Assembly: GCA_030849075.1 (NCBI GenBank) | Contig: JASAOO010002839.1 | Coordinates: forward strand, 1 to 10,936 | Origin: Zelonia costaricensis | Lineage: Eukaryota; Euglenozoa; Kinetoplastea; Trypanosomatida; Trypanosomatidae | Direction: 5' to 3' | DNA: 10,936 bases | Shown: piece after piece, positions 1-8,372 of the stretch | Numbering within the stretch: position 1 is the first letter of the stretch | Layout: every line of letters begins with the position of its first letter | Translations under genes and position numbers: made by a program | Notes under the pieces: generated by a model | Database searches by the model: none | The model's input: the letters and a program-made list of their open reading frames with translations, nothing else | Told to the model about the DNA's origin: nothing

Positions 1-670
1 CGAGCTGAGAGCCGCGCGCGCCATCACGAGGCGCCAGATCAAGAGGCGCCACTGCGCTTCGCACATTGCCAGAACGAACCCGAGTCCGAGGCGCCCCTGC
101 GGCAGCGCACGCAACGCGCATCTCCGCCGTCGGGGGAAGCGACGCAGAGCAGCTGAAACCGATTCGGCTCGTCTCAGCACGGCGCAGACGGCAGCGGTGC
201 AAAGCACATGCTTCTCCGCCTCACTCCTCGCCTGAACGTCGACCCGTTGATGCAACAACGCTGCCACGTCGCAGCCGCCGAGGTGTCAAATGCCGCTCAC
301 AGTGTCACTGCCATCGGCCAAACGCTTTCGTGTGTGTCACCGCCGGCTGCCAGGCTCATCTGCGGGCCGCTGCAACGCCAGTGAGTGCGCCACCTGCTCT
401 GTCCAACCGCAGTGCCCCTCAGAGCAGGAGGAGGCTGTCCACGGCTGTCTAGCGGGCCTCGGTGGGTTGCGAGAGGAGCACAACGCGAGATGAGGGAGCG
501 CAGAGCGAGCAACTGCAGAAACGCGACGCACTGCCCCGCAGGAGAGCGGAGTGAAACGCCCGCGGCTGGCGATGCGGTAGCTGCGTTCAGCGCGATCTGA
601 AGCGGCAGCTGTTCGTGTGTGCCAGAGAGCCGCGCGCACCACCTCCGCTTCTAGACAGCAGAGGCGAGCC
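1..670. other. Gene-free spacer
   Basis: No convincing gene. It contains three short direct repeats of GAGGCGCC near 28, 45 and 90. Several ORFs over 60 codons exist on both strands, as expected for GC-rich DNA, without a recognisable domain. It may hold the 3' body of SIDER-like copy S1, but this cannot be shown here. Confidence 0.5.
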
Positions 671-705
671 TCGACGCGGCGAATAGCAACGGTCAGCGTG
701 CGCAG

Positions 706-935
706 CACAGATAGAGCACACCCAAAAGCGCCACGAGTTTAATCTTGCCGAAGAGGGGAGGTGTCGTCTCCGCTCCTTTCCTTGGGCATGCCACGTCAGC
801 GACCACAATTGCCTTGGCGTCGGGAAGGTGCCCGCCGGCTCACAGATGCGCCGGCACAGGTGGCGTGAGAGTGCTTTGAGTGACAGCGCCAGAGGGGTGG
901 CACTCTCTCCACGTTGGGGCGCTAAACGAAGCGGT
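706..935 (-). mobile_element. SIDER-like degenerate retroposon fragment, copy S1
   Basis: About 230 bp nearly identical to 1256-1484 (roughly 95% by eye). On the minus strand it starts ACCGCTTCGTTTAGCGCC, then CCCCAACGTGGAGAGAGTGC, and runs on through GAGCCGGCGGGCACC. The CAACGTGG/GTGCCA core resembles the conserved 5' signature of trypanosomatid ingi/L1Tc-derived retroposons, and the translated shadow (HLCRRICEPAGT) is familiar from spurious Leishmania annotations over such repeats. Similarity to copy S3 continues below 706 to about 671. The SIDER assignment rests on memory of the family; the repeat itself is seen directly. Confidence 0.55.
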
Positions 936-1253
936 AGCTGGTGGTGTTCTGCCTGCATCACAAGTGCCGCGCGGCGCATCTTTACCTGCCGCCAGATGAC
1001 GCCCATCGCAGACCTCCGCATCGCCTCGTCGACGCCACTGCTTGTGTGACACCACCTAAAGGCTGCGCAGCGAGATGCACAAGGGTGTCCTGCAGAGCGT
1101 GGATGACGACGTGCAGTCCAGCATCTACAGCTCCTTTTAGGTGGCAGTGCCATCATGCAACACAGCGGCGTGTTTGCGGAAGGTGCTTGCCGCCAGTTTG
1201 TATGCCCTCCAAGAGGCAGCACGCCTACTCTCATGCATTGGACGCGCAGTGCC
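936..1253. other. Gene-free stretch beyond copy S1
   Basis: No gene or repeat partner seen elsewhere in the window. It does not match the sequence following copy S2, which supports a true element boundary at 935/1484. Confidence 0.5.
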
Positions 1254-1254
1254 N
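1254..1254. other. Single-n assembly gap
   Basis: One undetermined base at the edge of SIDER-like copy S2. Treat as a gap of unknown length: sequence to its left does not continue the repeat. Confidence 0.7.
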
Positions 1255-1255
1255 C

Positions 1256-1484
1256 ATGGACAGAGCACACCCAAGAGCGCCACAAGTTTAATCTTGCCGA
1301 AGGGGGGAGGTGTCGTCTCCGCTCCTTTCCTTGGGCATGCCACGTCAGCGACTGCAATTGCCTTGGTGTAGGGGAAGTGCCTGCCGGCTCACAGATGCGC
1401 CGGCACAGGTGGCGTGAGAGTGCTATGAGTGACAGCGCCAGAGGGGTGGCACTCTCCCCACGTTGGGGCGCTAAACGAAGCGGT
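1256..1484 (-). mobile_element. SIDER-like degenerate retroposon fragment, copy S2
   Basis: Second copy of the repeat at 706-935. Both copies end sharply at the same right-hand boundary (AACGAAGCGGT on the plus strand), after which the sequences differ, as expected for an element's 5' end. The left edge lies within two bases of the n at 1254, so the rest of the element is cut off by the gap. Same orientation as the genes. Confidence 0.55.
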
Positions 1485-1950
1485 GTGCAGGGGCTGCTGT
1501 TCAGCCTTGCCGCTGCCACCGACGCCCTCACATGCCGCTTCACAGAGTAGCCGAGATTTCCACCACGGCGTGCATGCTGGAGGAAGGAGGACAGAAGATA
1601 CGCATGCATCGCACCGCCCCGTGAGCTCAGCATTACCTGTGCTGATGTTAGTCGTGCGCAGCTGTCGGGCGACAAGTCGTGTTGCACTTGGGGAGTGGTT
1701 CGGACGGACAGCTGACAGGTGCAGTCTGTCGTGGCCGCTACTCTGACGCCGGAACGGCGACCAGGAGGCAACCGCCTGACGGCGCGGGCACAGGTGGTGA
1801 CCGCACTCCTTGCACACAAGGTGGCCCCGCGCAAGTCTTCCGTCCTTCTCCGTCGGCACCTCTTGCAGCAGCCTCAGTGTTATTGCATGTGTGCCATCGG
1901 CCCCTTTGAGTTACCGGGACTCTCTGCGTCCTCTCGCCCCCTCTGGTGGC

Positions 1951-1964
1951 TGTGTGTGTGTGTA
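1951..1964. repeat. (TG)n microsatellite
   Basis: Short TG run in the gene-free spacer, typical of trypanosomatid intergenic DNA. Confidence 0.8.
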
Positions 1965-2125
1965 TGTCTGTGCCGCGCCGCCTTACACAATTGTGTCGCA
2001 TATCCATCAGCATTCATCCACCATGAGGGAATCTTGGCAAGGCGCGTATCTGTCAGCTCACAACACAAGATCCGCCTGAGCACCGTGGCGGTGGCGTCAT
2101 GGATTAAGAAACGGGTCACGGCCAC

Positions 2126-2149
2126 GTGTGTGTGTGTGTGTTTGTGTGG
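2126..2149. repeat. (GT)n microsatellite
   Basis: A second, slightly longer GT run, interrupted by TTT near its right end, about 160 bp from the first. Both lie in the spacer beyond the 3' flank. Confidence 0.8.
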
Positions 2150-2533
2150 AGCATCTCGATGGGTGCTGAGGTGTAGGGCCCGTGCCGTAACAGCACGAGC
2201 GGCGTGACGTTGAAGTAGCAGAGCAAAAAGGGGCGAGAGAGAAGAGGCACGAGTGAGGTCGAACGGTGCAGCGGGGAGCACCGCCAGAGGAGGAGGTGTC
2301 ATGCAGGCCGCAACGCTTCGATGCACGGGGGCTGGAGAGAGTGTACCGGCAGCGCACCCTTCCTCAGCCCCGAAGAAGAGCGCTATTTGCAGTGCGCGGC
2401 TTGACACCGTTGGAACGATGGCGCGTGCGTTTCATGAGAGCAGTGGTGGGGTGGCTTGCAGCGGTGGGGCGGGAGTGCCGAGGCCACGGCGAGTTGGAGA
2501 GGCACTGAGATTGTCACATCACGCAACAACGGA

Positions 2534-2552
2534 GCAGCAGCAGCAGCAGCGG
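2534..2552. repeat. (CAG)n short tract at the edge of the duplicated flank
   Basis: Run of CAG triplets marking the left limit of clear similarity between the two 3' flank blocks; the other block begins with a similar CAG tract at about 8090-8104. Confidence 0.7.
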
Positions 2553-2679
2553 TGCCTCAGACGCACGTGCACTGCTCAGGCGCGCCATCCTTCGCCCACG
2601 CATTGCCCGTGTGCCCTGTGCAGAGGTTCGGATTACAATACGAAAGATCGCCGCCGAGCGAGCGGGGGAGGCTTATTTG

Positions 2680-2745
2680 GCTCGTGCGAAAAGAAAGCGA
2701 AAACATAAAAAAACGATCGAGAAGAGAGGGAAGAGAGGGAGACGG
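2680..2745 (-). promoter_or_regulatory. Strong polypyrimidine tract within the 3' flank
   Basis: Plus-strand purine run with AAAAAAA at 2708-2714, read on the minus strand as a long C/T tract. A related tract lies at about 8226-8310 in the other flank block. Such tracts direct polyadenylation of the upstream gene and splicing of the next in trypanosomatids. It may mark the 3' end region of copy A, since no downstream coding gene follows in the window. Confidence 0.35.
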
Positions 2746-2808
2746 AGTGTGCTCAGCACTTACGCCCGACGGTATCCAGTATTATTGACTTCACACAATC
2801 GATCTGAA

Positions 2809-3076
2809 GGGGGAGAGCGGGTCCGCAGTCCCAGCGGCAACCGGCGAGGCACGCGAACAACACAAACAACGGAAGCGGGCGAGCCAGGCGCGCCGGTGCA
2901 GCACCCACGCCGCCACCGCTCACGCGTCCCCACATGCGCCTCCACCACAGCGTGCAACGACACGCCTGCACGCGGTGACGGTGGTGCAAGCAAGAAAGCG
3001 AAAGAAGAGAAACTGCGCAGAACCGCTAATGCACTACCGCCGCGACGCACGCGTACCCGAAATCGCGTCGTGGCCA
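2809..3076. repeat. 3'-flank internal unit, copy 1
   Basis: A unit of about 270 bp beginning GGGGGAGAGCGGGTCCGCAG and ending at GTGGCCA beside the n at 3077. It is very similar to 3104-3375 and to 8373-8640. Because it ends at the gap and the next contig restarts with homologous sequence, the doubling may be an assembly effect and not a true tandem repeat. Confidence 0.75.
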
Positions 3077-3077
3077 N
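3077..3077. other. Single-n assembly gap in the 3' flank
   Basis: The 290 or so bases before the n and those after it are homologous, so two copies of the flank meet here. The true distance and order are unknown. Confidence 0.8.
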
Positions 3078-3103
3078 ACTTCTCATGATGGATCTGACAG
3101 GAG

Positions 3104-3375
3104 GGAGAGGAAAGGGGGTCCGCAGTCCCAGCGGCAGCCGGCGAGGCACGCGAACAACGCAAACACAGGAAGCGGGAGAGCCAGGCGCGCCGGTGCAGCA
3201 CCCACGCCGCCGCCGTTCACGCGTGCCCACATGCGCCTCCACCACAGCGTGCAACGACACGCCCGCACGTGGTGACGGCGGTGCAAGCAAGAAAGCGGGA
3301 AACGAGGGAAACTGCACGGAGCTGCAAAAGCACCACCGTCGCGCCGCCCGCGTACCCGAGATCGCGTCGTGGCCA
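3104..3375. repeat. 3'-flank internal unit, copy 2
   Basis: Second copy of the unit, reading GGGAGAGGAAAGGGGGTCCG at its start and GTGGCCA at its end, where it continues into unique flank sequence toward copy A. The sequence just after the gap (from about 3078, ACTTCTCATGATGG) already resembles the lead-in to copy 1 near 2787. Confidence 0.75.
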
Positions 3376-4056
3376 CTGATGCAACGAGGACACCAGCGGT
3401 GGACACAGGTCGCGGAGAGCGAGAGAGACGGCGGCAGTTGGCAAGCGGACGTGAGACGGAGCAAGAGGAAGACACGCAGAAGAGAGCGCACTGCCATTTG
3501 GTGGTGGTGGCGGAGAGGCGAAGGGAAATGCAAGAGGAGACGGGAAGGGGGAGGGGGCTGTACGAGGCCCAGAAATCGAACGGTGACGTCAGGGACGGAC
3601 GGTGAAGCATGAAAGGAGATACCTGGAAGAGGTGAAAGCTACGAAGAAAGGCCACACAAGGCTGCCTGCCTGCACCGCACATCTTATGCCGGCTGACGTG
3701 TAAGATGTCGCACGGCGTGCGGTGCGGCGATTGGCAACGTGGGGAGGAAAGGAGAAAACACACCCGCCCATCCGCGCCGCACGCGAGTGGCGCATGTGGC
3801 TGCACCCCCGCAGGGAAGTGCACGTGGCAGTGGGCAGGGCTGGTTGGTTCGTGCTCGTGTGCGCTGGCAGTCCGTCCAGCGCACAAAGAGCAGACAACGA
3901 GCCGCAGGGCTCAGCTCAGAACGACGCACCGTCCGCGGCGCCGGTGTTGTGCGCGTTGGTGACGTTGCGCCTGAGAGAGCTCACGCTGGAGGGGCGGCGC
4001 TGCATCTCGGCAGCCAGCGGCCCACGTGGGAAGCTATTACCGTCCCTCGGTGCTTC

Positions 4057-5204
4057 TCACATCTGCCAGTTGCCGTACATCGCCGTCGGTGGCTGCGGCT
4101 GGATCATCACCTGAGGTTGCACCGGCGCCATCACGAGTGGCGGCACGGGCATCATCATCTGCGACGGGGTGCGCGGGGGTGGCGCCCAGGACCCGTGAGC
4201 CCCCGACGCGGCCCGGCTGTAGTGCGACCCCGTCACAGACTCCATCTCGCAGTCGTTCTGCCGCATCTCAGCCTCTGCCGCCCTCACACTGCCGTGGAAG
4301 CTGGAGCGGCGACTGTACCCATCCTTGCCTGCAGCGACGTCGTGGAAGGAGCGGTTGCTGAAGTCGCCGTAGTCGCTGTGGCGTGAGCGGAAGGAGTTGG
4401 CACGCGACATGTCACCCCGCTGCGACGCCGTGTCCGCCTCTGCGGTGGATCCGGCGCAGCAGCAGCACCGGCAGGAGCACGCCAGGCACGCCACGAGCGC
4501 GATGATGACGACAACGGCAACGGCACCCCCGGCCGCGATGCCAACAATGGCGCCAACGCTCAGCCCGGTGCTCTTGTCCGCGCTTGGCTTGGTTGTGGTG
4601 GTGGTCGTGGACGGCGTCGGTGAGGCACTTGGGTTCATATCAATGGCGCAGAAGGTGTACACCTGTGTCAAGGGACCGTGGTTGTAGGACCACGTGGTGT
4701 CGCTATTGTCCTCCCAGCCCAGAGCTTTGCTTTGCCGCTGCATAATACTGTGGCGCTGCATGAATGTGCCTGGGTAGTTCACAGGGTTGGCGTGGACACC
4801 CCAGTAGTTGTCCACCAGCGTGCTGACCATGGCGGCACCGGGCAGGACGGCGGCGTTGCGGTTGCCCCTGTAGAAGATCACCGCGTTCCCTTCCCCGGCG
4901 TACCGTCCCTCGTCCCAGTGCCAGATGCAGTCCAGCGACGCCGTAGACGTAGTGCAATTCGAAGGTGACAGCATCGTGGAGCCGCCCATGTGGCCGATTA
5001 TAAACGTGAGACTCGAGGATTGCATCTGCGTGTAAAGCGTCTCGTGCACGGCATTCGTCACCACGGGAACCAGCGTGCCACCACTCGCTGCGCAGGTCGT
5101 ACTCTGCACGTGCCGCGTCTGGGCGTTGGGTGTGTGTGTGATGGTGATCACCACCTCGTTGGGGCCGTACGGAGGCGCCGCAGCGTGGGCAGCAGTCACA
5201 GCGA
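4057..5204 (-). CDS. C-type lectin-like single-pass surface protein, copy A (5' end missing at gap)
   Basis: Predicted type I surface glycoprotein. Counting from the first Val codon (5197-5199), the visible product is 380 residues ending at TGA (4057-4059). It opens inside the signal peptide (VTAAHA), so about 19 codons are lost in the n at 5205. Residues 36-184 have a C-type lectin-like layout: C36-x3-GG, then LVPVVTNA, a FIIGH strand (WIGL equivalent), C82, C91-IWHWDEG, NYWG, LGWED and C184. The four cysteines would pair C36-C184 and C82-C91. A canonical EPN/QPD sugar-binding motif is not visible. A Ser/Thr/Pro stalk (190-210) leads to a transmembrane helix (212-240) with GxxxG spacing. Inside lie seven cysteines (238-248), likely acylated, a YGDF sorting-type motif (277), RRSS (297-300) and a Pro/Met/Gln-rich end. 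The fold call is from motif reading; the ligand is unknown. Confidence 0.85.
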
Positions 5205-5205
5205 N
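5205..5205. other. Single-n assembly gap joining two paralogues
   Basis: The 207 bases ending before the n (4998-5204) and the 207 beginning after it (5206-5412) align end to end without indels but with about 20 differences. This is a join between two different gene copies, not a single unknown base. Confidence 0.85.
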
Positions 5206-5464
5206 TTATAAACGTGAGACTCGAGGATTTCATCCGCGTGTAAAGTTCCTTGTACACGGCATTCGTCACCATGGGAAGCAGCGCGCCACCACTCGCTGCG
5301 CAGGTCGTACTCTGCCCCTGCCGCGTCTGGGCGGTGGGTGTGCTTTCTATGGTGATCACCACCTCGTTGGCGCCGTACGGAGGCGCCACAGCGTGGGCAG
5401 CAGTCACAGCGAAGAGGATCAGCAGCAGCCCGCACAGCTGCAGCAGCGGACGCGGCAGCGGCAT
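5206..5464 (-). CDS. C-type lectin-like surface protein, copy B (5' piece only)
   Basis: The first 86 codons of a second family member, cut by the n at 5205. The ATG at 5462-5464 is chosen because it starts the same MPLPRPLLQL signal peptide as copy C. An in-frame GTG at 5501-5503 is not a credible start in a eukaryote. Residues 1-25 form a signal peptide with predicted cleavage after AHA. The piece carries the first domain cysteine (C55, followed by AASGG) and LLPMVTNAV, and stops at the SSSLTFI strand. It is not the missing start of copy A: the two overlap homologously for 207 nt without indels (5206-5412 against 4998-5204) and differ at about 20 positions by eye. It is therefore a separate paralogue whose 3' part is absent. 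Confidence 0.85.
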
Positions 5465-5960
5465 CGCGATGGTGAGGAGCGAGAGGGGGTGCGGCGCAGC
5501 CACCTACAGCTGACGAGTCTGCCGCGGGGGCGGAAGCGGCAGGCGAAAACGGAAGAAAGAAAGATGGACGAGATGGCGCGTGCACGCAACACGCCAACAG
5601 AGTCTGAAGAAACTGAGAAGAGATGGAGAAGATTCGAGCGGCCTGTCGGGTGTGCACGAGGGAGCACGGGGGACAAAGAGGTCCACCACTACAGGAGAGC
5701 CTCCGCTGCGAGTTGAGACAGGCAGCAGTGGGGCTGCGCACCGACCAGCACGAGAGGCGGGGCTCTCGGTGTTCGCAGAAGCGAGTCGAGTTCAACGCAC
5801 TCGCGTTGGTGATAGAGGAGCGAGGAGGTCGAGGTGCGAGACGGGCGGCACTGCGCGATGGCGGGCTGCACTGCGGGGCGGGTGCCGGTGGTGCACACGG
5901 GGGGCGAAACACAAACAAAGAAGCAAAAACCGAGTCAGGCACACGTGAGAAGCGAGCGGA
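5465..5960 (-). repeat. 5' flank of copy B, related to the flank of copy C
   Basis: Upstream noncoding region of copy B. Patches at about 5580-5655 and 5888-5960 match the corresponding flank of copy C, with longer intervening sequence here. The arrangement suggests that the duplicated unit includes upstream as well as downstream sequence. No ORF in it is conserved between the two copies. Confidence 0.55.
5519..5568 (-). promoter_or_regulatory. Predicted trans-splice acceptor and polypyrimidine tract for copy B
   Basis: On the minus strand a pyrimidine tract (TCTTTCTTTCTTCCG, about 5568-5526) is followed by its first AG, in GCGGCAG, at 5520-5519. The predicted 5' UTR is 54 nt, close to the 56 nt of copy C. 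No AG occurs between tract and site. The matching architecture in two paralogues suggests conserved RNA processing and supports the start codon at 5464. Confidence 0.6.
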
Positions 5961-7141
5961 ACAGAGAAGGGGATGGGTGGGTCAACAAAGGCAAAGAAAC
6001 ACGGGGAAGGAAGGGAGAACGGCACACACAAGACACGCCTGTCGTGAGGTGGGCTGACCGCTGTGTGGGGTCGGGTGAGGGCCCGCTTGCGTCTCCGTTC
6101 GAGGTAGACGCTAGCGAGAAGCCGGGGAAAGGGGAAGAAAGCGGCGCCGTGGCGGCTGGCAAGGAGGTGGGAAAGCTCGCCGGGGGGCGGAAGTCTAACG
6201 GCACGTAATGCAACTTACTGCAGACACGTGCACGTTGGGGCGGCGCAGTGGCGTATCGCGTCTTCTAGCTCAGACGCGGGAGAGTGGACGGTGAGAGGGG
6301 AGGGGCCGGGATGCGGTGGGAGCGGAAAAGACTGCACGAGGATCCACCGGGCAAAACGTAAACAGGCGGGGGTGGGGGTTGATGCGGGTGACGAGAGAGA
6401 TGTGACGGGGCGCGCGTGCGGGTGTGTGCAGTCGACTGCAGCGAGGTCCTGGAGTGCGTTCGTTTAGTGTAACTGCGCAGACGCACACGGGTGTGATGGA
6501 AGAGGGGAGAAGGGCAGCGGATTTGGGTGGAGGCGGGCGGCCGCAGCGTGTTGGGTATCACGGCAAAAGAGCAACAGAAGGGAGAGCCGATGTGAGGGAG
6601 GGATGCAGCACAACAGGCGCAGAGAAGTCGCCAGCGTGTGAGAGGATCCACGCACATTGCGTGGACTGCCCGTCATGGCACTCTACCGCAGTGCGGAGAG
6701 GGACTGGATGAGGTGCATGTACGTGCCCGTGCACGACGCGTGTTCTTCACGACCGATGGTGACGAATAGTAGGAGAGACGGCGCACAAGAGAGACGCAGT
6801 CGCACGCTTAGCTGCTTTTTGTCATGGAAGCCAGGCATCCCGCAGCGAGCACGCCCGCCGCGGGCACACAAGCAGACGTCGTGGGGGAAGGAGCGGGTGT
6901 GAGCAGCGAAGACAGAAAGAGAACACGAGAGCATGGTGCCTTCAGGCTCTTCTTCTGTCCGTATCGAATGGATGTGGTTGCTGCGGGGAAGGCTAGAGTA
7001 CGAGGTGGATAGGTTACCGCATGTGTGCATCCATCGCAGCACGCCTCATCCATCGTGGGTCGTCATGGCGACCATAACCCCATCACACCTCTCTGAACCA
7101 AAATGCTGCAGTCTCTGGCACCCCTGCAGTGGCCACACACC
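5961..7141. other. Gene-free intergenic spacer
   Basis: More than 1 kb with no supported gene. It is purine-rich on the plus strand through about 6650 and has no repeat partner in the window. Candidate ORFs on both strands are short and low in complexity. It likely lies between successive units of the array, upstream of copy B. Confidence 0.5.
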
Positions 7142-7224
7142 AGGGCAGGAGTGTTCGTTGTTGCTTGCTGGGCTTCGACAGGGGGCTGGCATCCCAGCCC
7201 CACCCCTCTCGAGAATCCTGCCCT
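7142..7224. other. Nested inverted repeat (stem within stem)
   Basis: An outer perfect 9-bp inverted repeat, AGGGCAGGA at 7142-7150 with TCCTGCCCT at 7216-7224, encloses an inner perfect 8-bp hairpin, GGGGCTGG at 7182-7189 with CCAGCCCC at 7194-7201 and a CATC loop. It could fold as a structured RNA or cruciform on either strand. The region has no gene, so the role is unknown. Confidence 0.6.
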
Positions 7225-7479
7225 AGAGCGAAAAGGCTGGGGTGGGAGCTGACACAACAATCGGCAGAGCGGGGCGAGCACACGGCACAGTGCAGAAGAA
7301 GCCAAGACACAGAAAAAGCACGATGGAGTGCTGAAAGTGGTGCAGGATGAACGGAACACCGGCGCCGCCATCGAAGCAGCGGACAAACTCGTGGAGCAGG
7401 ACTGGCGAGGTGGAGAGAGGGGCGAGGCGGAAGGAGGAGGCACGCAACGTGGGCGACAACTCGCATCCTCAGCAGCGGC
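7225..7479. other. Noncoding stretch between the hairpin and copy S3
   Basis: No gene and no clear repeat partner. It may be the 3' part of SIDER-like copy S3, which would give that element a length near the 0.5-0.6 kb usual for SIDERs. Confidence 0.35.
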
Positions 7480-7690
7480 CAGCCTCGACGCGGCGACTAG
7501 CAACGGCCGGCGTGTGCAGTACACATAGAGCACACCCAAGACCGCCGCGAGCTTGGTAGAGCTCACGAGGCGCCGCTGTACACGGTGGAGATGTTGGACG
7601 CACAAGCGCTGAGCCCGCGAACCAGGAAGAGTGCCCGCCGGCTCACAGATGCGCCTAAGCCGGTGGCGTCGGAGTGCCGGGAGAGACGGC
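7480..7690 (-). mobile_element. Diverged SIDER-like repeat, copy S3
   Basis: Shares two blocks with copy S1: 7480-7552 with 671-740 (CTCGACGCGGCGACTAGCAA, then AGAGCACACCCAAG) and about 7629-7680 with 827-876 (GTGCCCGCCGGCTCACAGAT, then GCGCC and GGTGGCGT). The sequence between them has a similar length (88 against 97 bp) but little identity. It is an older or differently rearranged member of the same family. The outer limits are uncertain and may extend to about 7100. Confidence 0.45.
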
Positions 7691-8089
7691 GTCGGATGTG
7701 CAGCGCCATTGCAAGGCGGAGGCGCGCAGCCGTGCAGCCGTTGGTGGTGTGCAGCGGGCATGCGTGGTGAGCAGCGATTGTGTGGGATCGGCTGTGTGTG
7801 AGAGGGGTGGTGTGCCTTCTCGGGGTGTGGCCGTGTCGGCGTGCATGCGTGTGTCGGGGTACGGAGGGAGAGGAGTGGTGGTGGTGGTGTTCGCATGGAC
7901 GGCACCAGCGCTGGTGGAGGGAGGGGGGAGGGCGCCGCGGAAAGAGCGGCGGCAGCGGCGGCCGGCGACACGGCACCGTAGCGCGCCGCGGTGTCACGAT
8001 GCAGCACGGACTGGCGCGGNGAGAGGCGCCGCGGCCACGTGGCGTACGTCACGAGCAGAGACCGCCCCGCCACGAAGGAGGGGAGGGGG
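7691..8089. other. Noncoding stretch between copy S3 and the right 3' flank
   Basis: GT- and GGT-rich plus strand (a GTG run near 7876-7890), with the n at 8020. Long ORFs cross it in both directions but change composition at the repeat boundaries and contain no recognisable domain. Confidence 0.45.
8020..8020. other. Single-n assembly gap near the edge of the right 3' flank
   Basis: Located about 70 bp outside the left limit of the right flank block, so linkage of the 5206-8019 contig to copy C' is unproven. Confidence 0.6.
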
Positions 8090-8225
8090 CAGCAGCAGCA
8101 GCGGCGCCTCAGACGCCCGTGCACTGCTCAGGCGCGCCATCCTTCGCCGACGCGTTGTCTGTGTGCCCGGTGCAGAAGTTCGGATTACAATACGAAAGAT
8201 CGCCACCGAGCGAGCGGCGGGGAGA

Positions 8226-8310
8226 AGAATTTTGTGCGTGGGAGAAGAAAGCGAACACACAACGAAAAACGGTCGAGAAGAGGGGAAGGGGGGAAGAGAG
8301 GGGGGACAGA
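8226..8310 (-). promoter_or_regulatory. Polypyrimidine tract within the right 3' flank
   Basis: Counterpart of the tract at 2680-2745: a plus-strand GAGAAGAGGGGAAGGGGGGA-type run that is C/T-rich in the transcript sense. Its position relative to the stop codon (about 1.0-1.1 kb downstream) is broadly like the left copy once the extra unit there is allowed for. Confidence 0.35.
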
Positions 8311-8372
8311 GTCTCCTCAGCACATACGCCCGACGGTATCCAGTATTACTGATTTCACACGATGGAACTGAA

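Larger units (their letters stand above)
1485..2533. other. Gene-free spacer with TG tracts
   Basis: Contains the two TG microsatellites and minus-strand pyrimidine-rich patches (about 2222-2250). The minus-strand reading frame across 1389-1859 has a CKEC fragment but no full domain and runs into the repeat. No gene is called. Confidence 0.5.
2536..4056 (-). repeat. 3' flank of copy A, large duplicated block (left copy, interrupted by a gap)
   Basis: Starts right after the stop codon of copy A and continues to a CAG-rich tract at 2536. It matches the block at 8090-9334 along most of its length, for example 3606-3800 against 8891-9055, 2756-2850 against 8320-8415 and 2560-2670 against 8112-8220. 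The left block is longer because a unit of about 270 bp appears twice around the n at 3077. It probably holds the 3' UTR and intergenic region; in Leishmania such regions control mRNA level and translation. ORFs in it on either strand look like by-products of composition. Confidence 0.75.

Noticed and set aside
587..1834. 415-codon minus-strand ORF
   Set aside because: It runs through both SIDER-like repeats and the gap at 1254, so its internal duplication is the repeat translated twice. No domain is recognisable and the frame is not independent of the repeat.
1389..1859. Possible zinc-finger fragment (CKEC followed by HH)
   Set aside because: Too short, no ATG start, and it continues into the SIDER-like repeat.
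2753..2989. 78-codon minus-strand frame conserved in length at 8317-8553
   Set aside because: Both copies would start at TTG, not ATG, and no in-frame ATG precedes them before a stop. Conservation is expected because the whole flank is duplicated, and other frames are conserved equally.
2611..3612. 333-codon plus-strand ORF with internal repeats
   Set aside because: Opposite to the genes, crosses the gap at 3077, has Arg/Thr-rich low-complexity content, and reflects the purine-rich 3' flank. The repeats in it are the flank units.
4112..5204. Diversity-generating retroelement acting on the C-type lectin-like domain
   Set aside because: There is no reverse transcriptase, no template repeat and no adenine-biased variation pattern. 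The differences between copies look like ordinary paralogue divergence.
5465..5503. N-terminal extension of copy B by 13 codons
   Set aside because: It would begin at GTG. The ATG at 5464 matches the start of copy C and the predicted splice site allows it.
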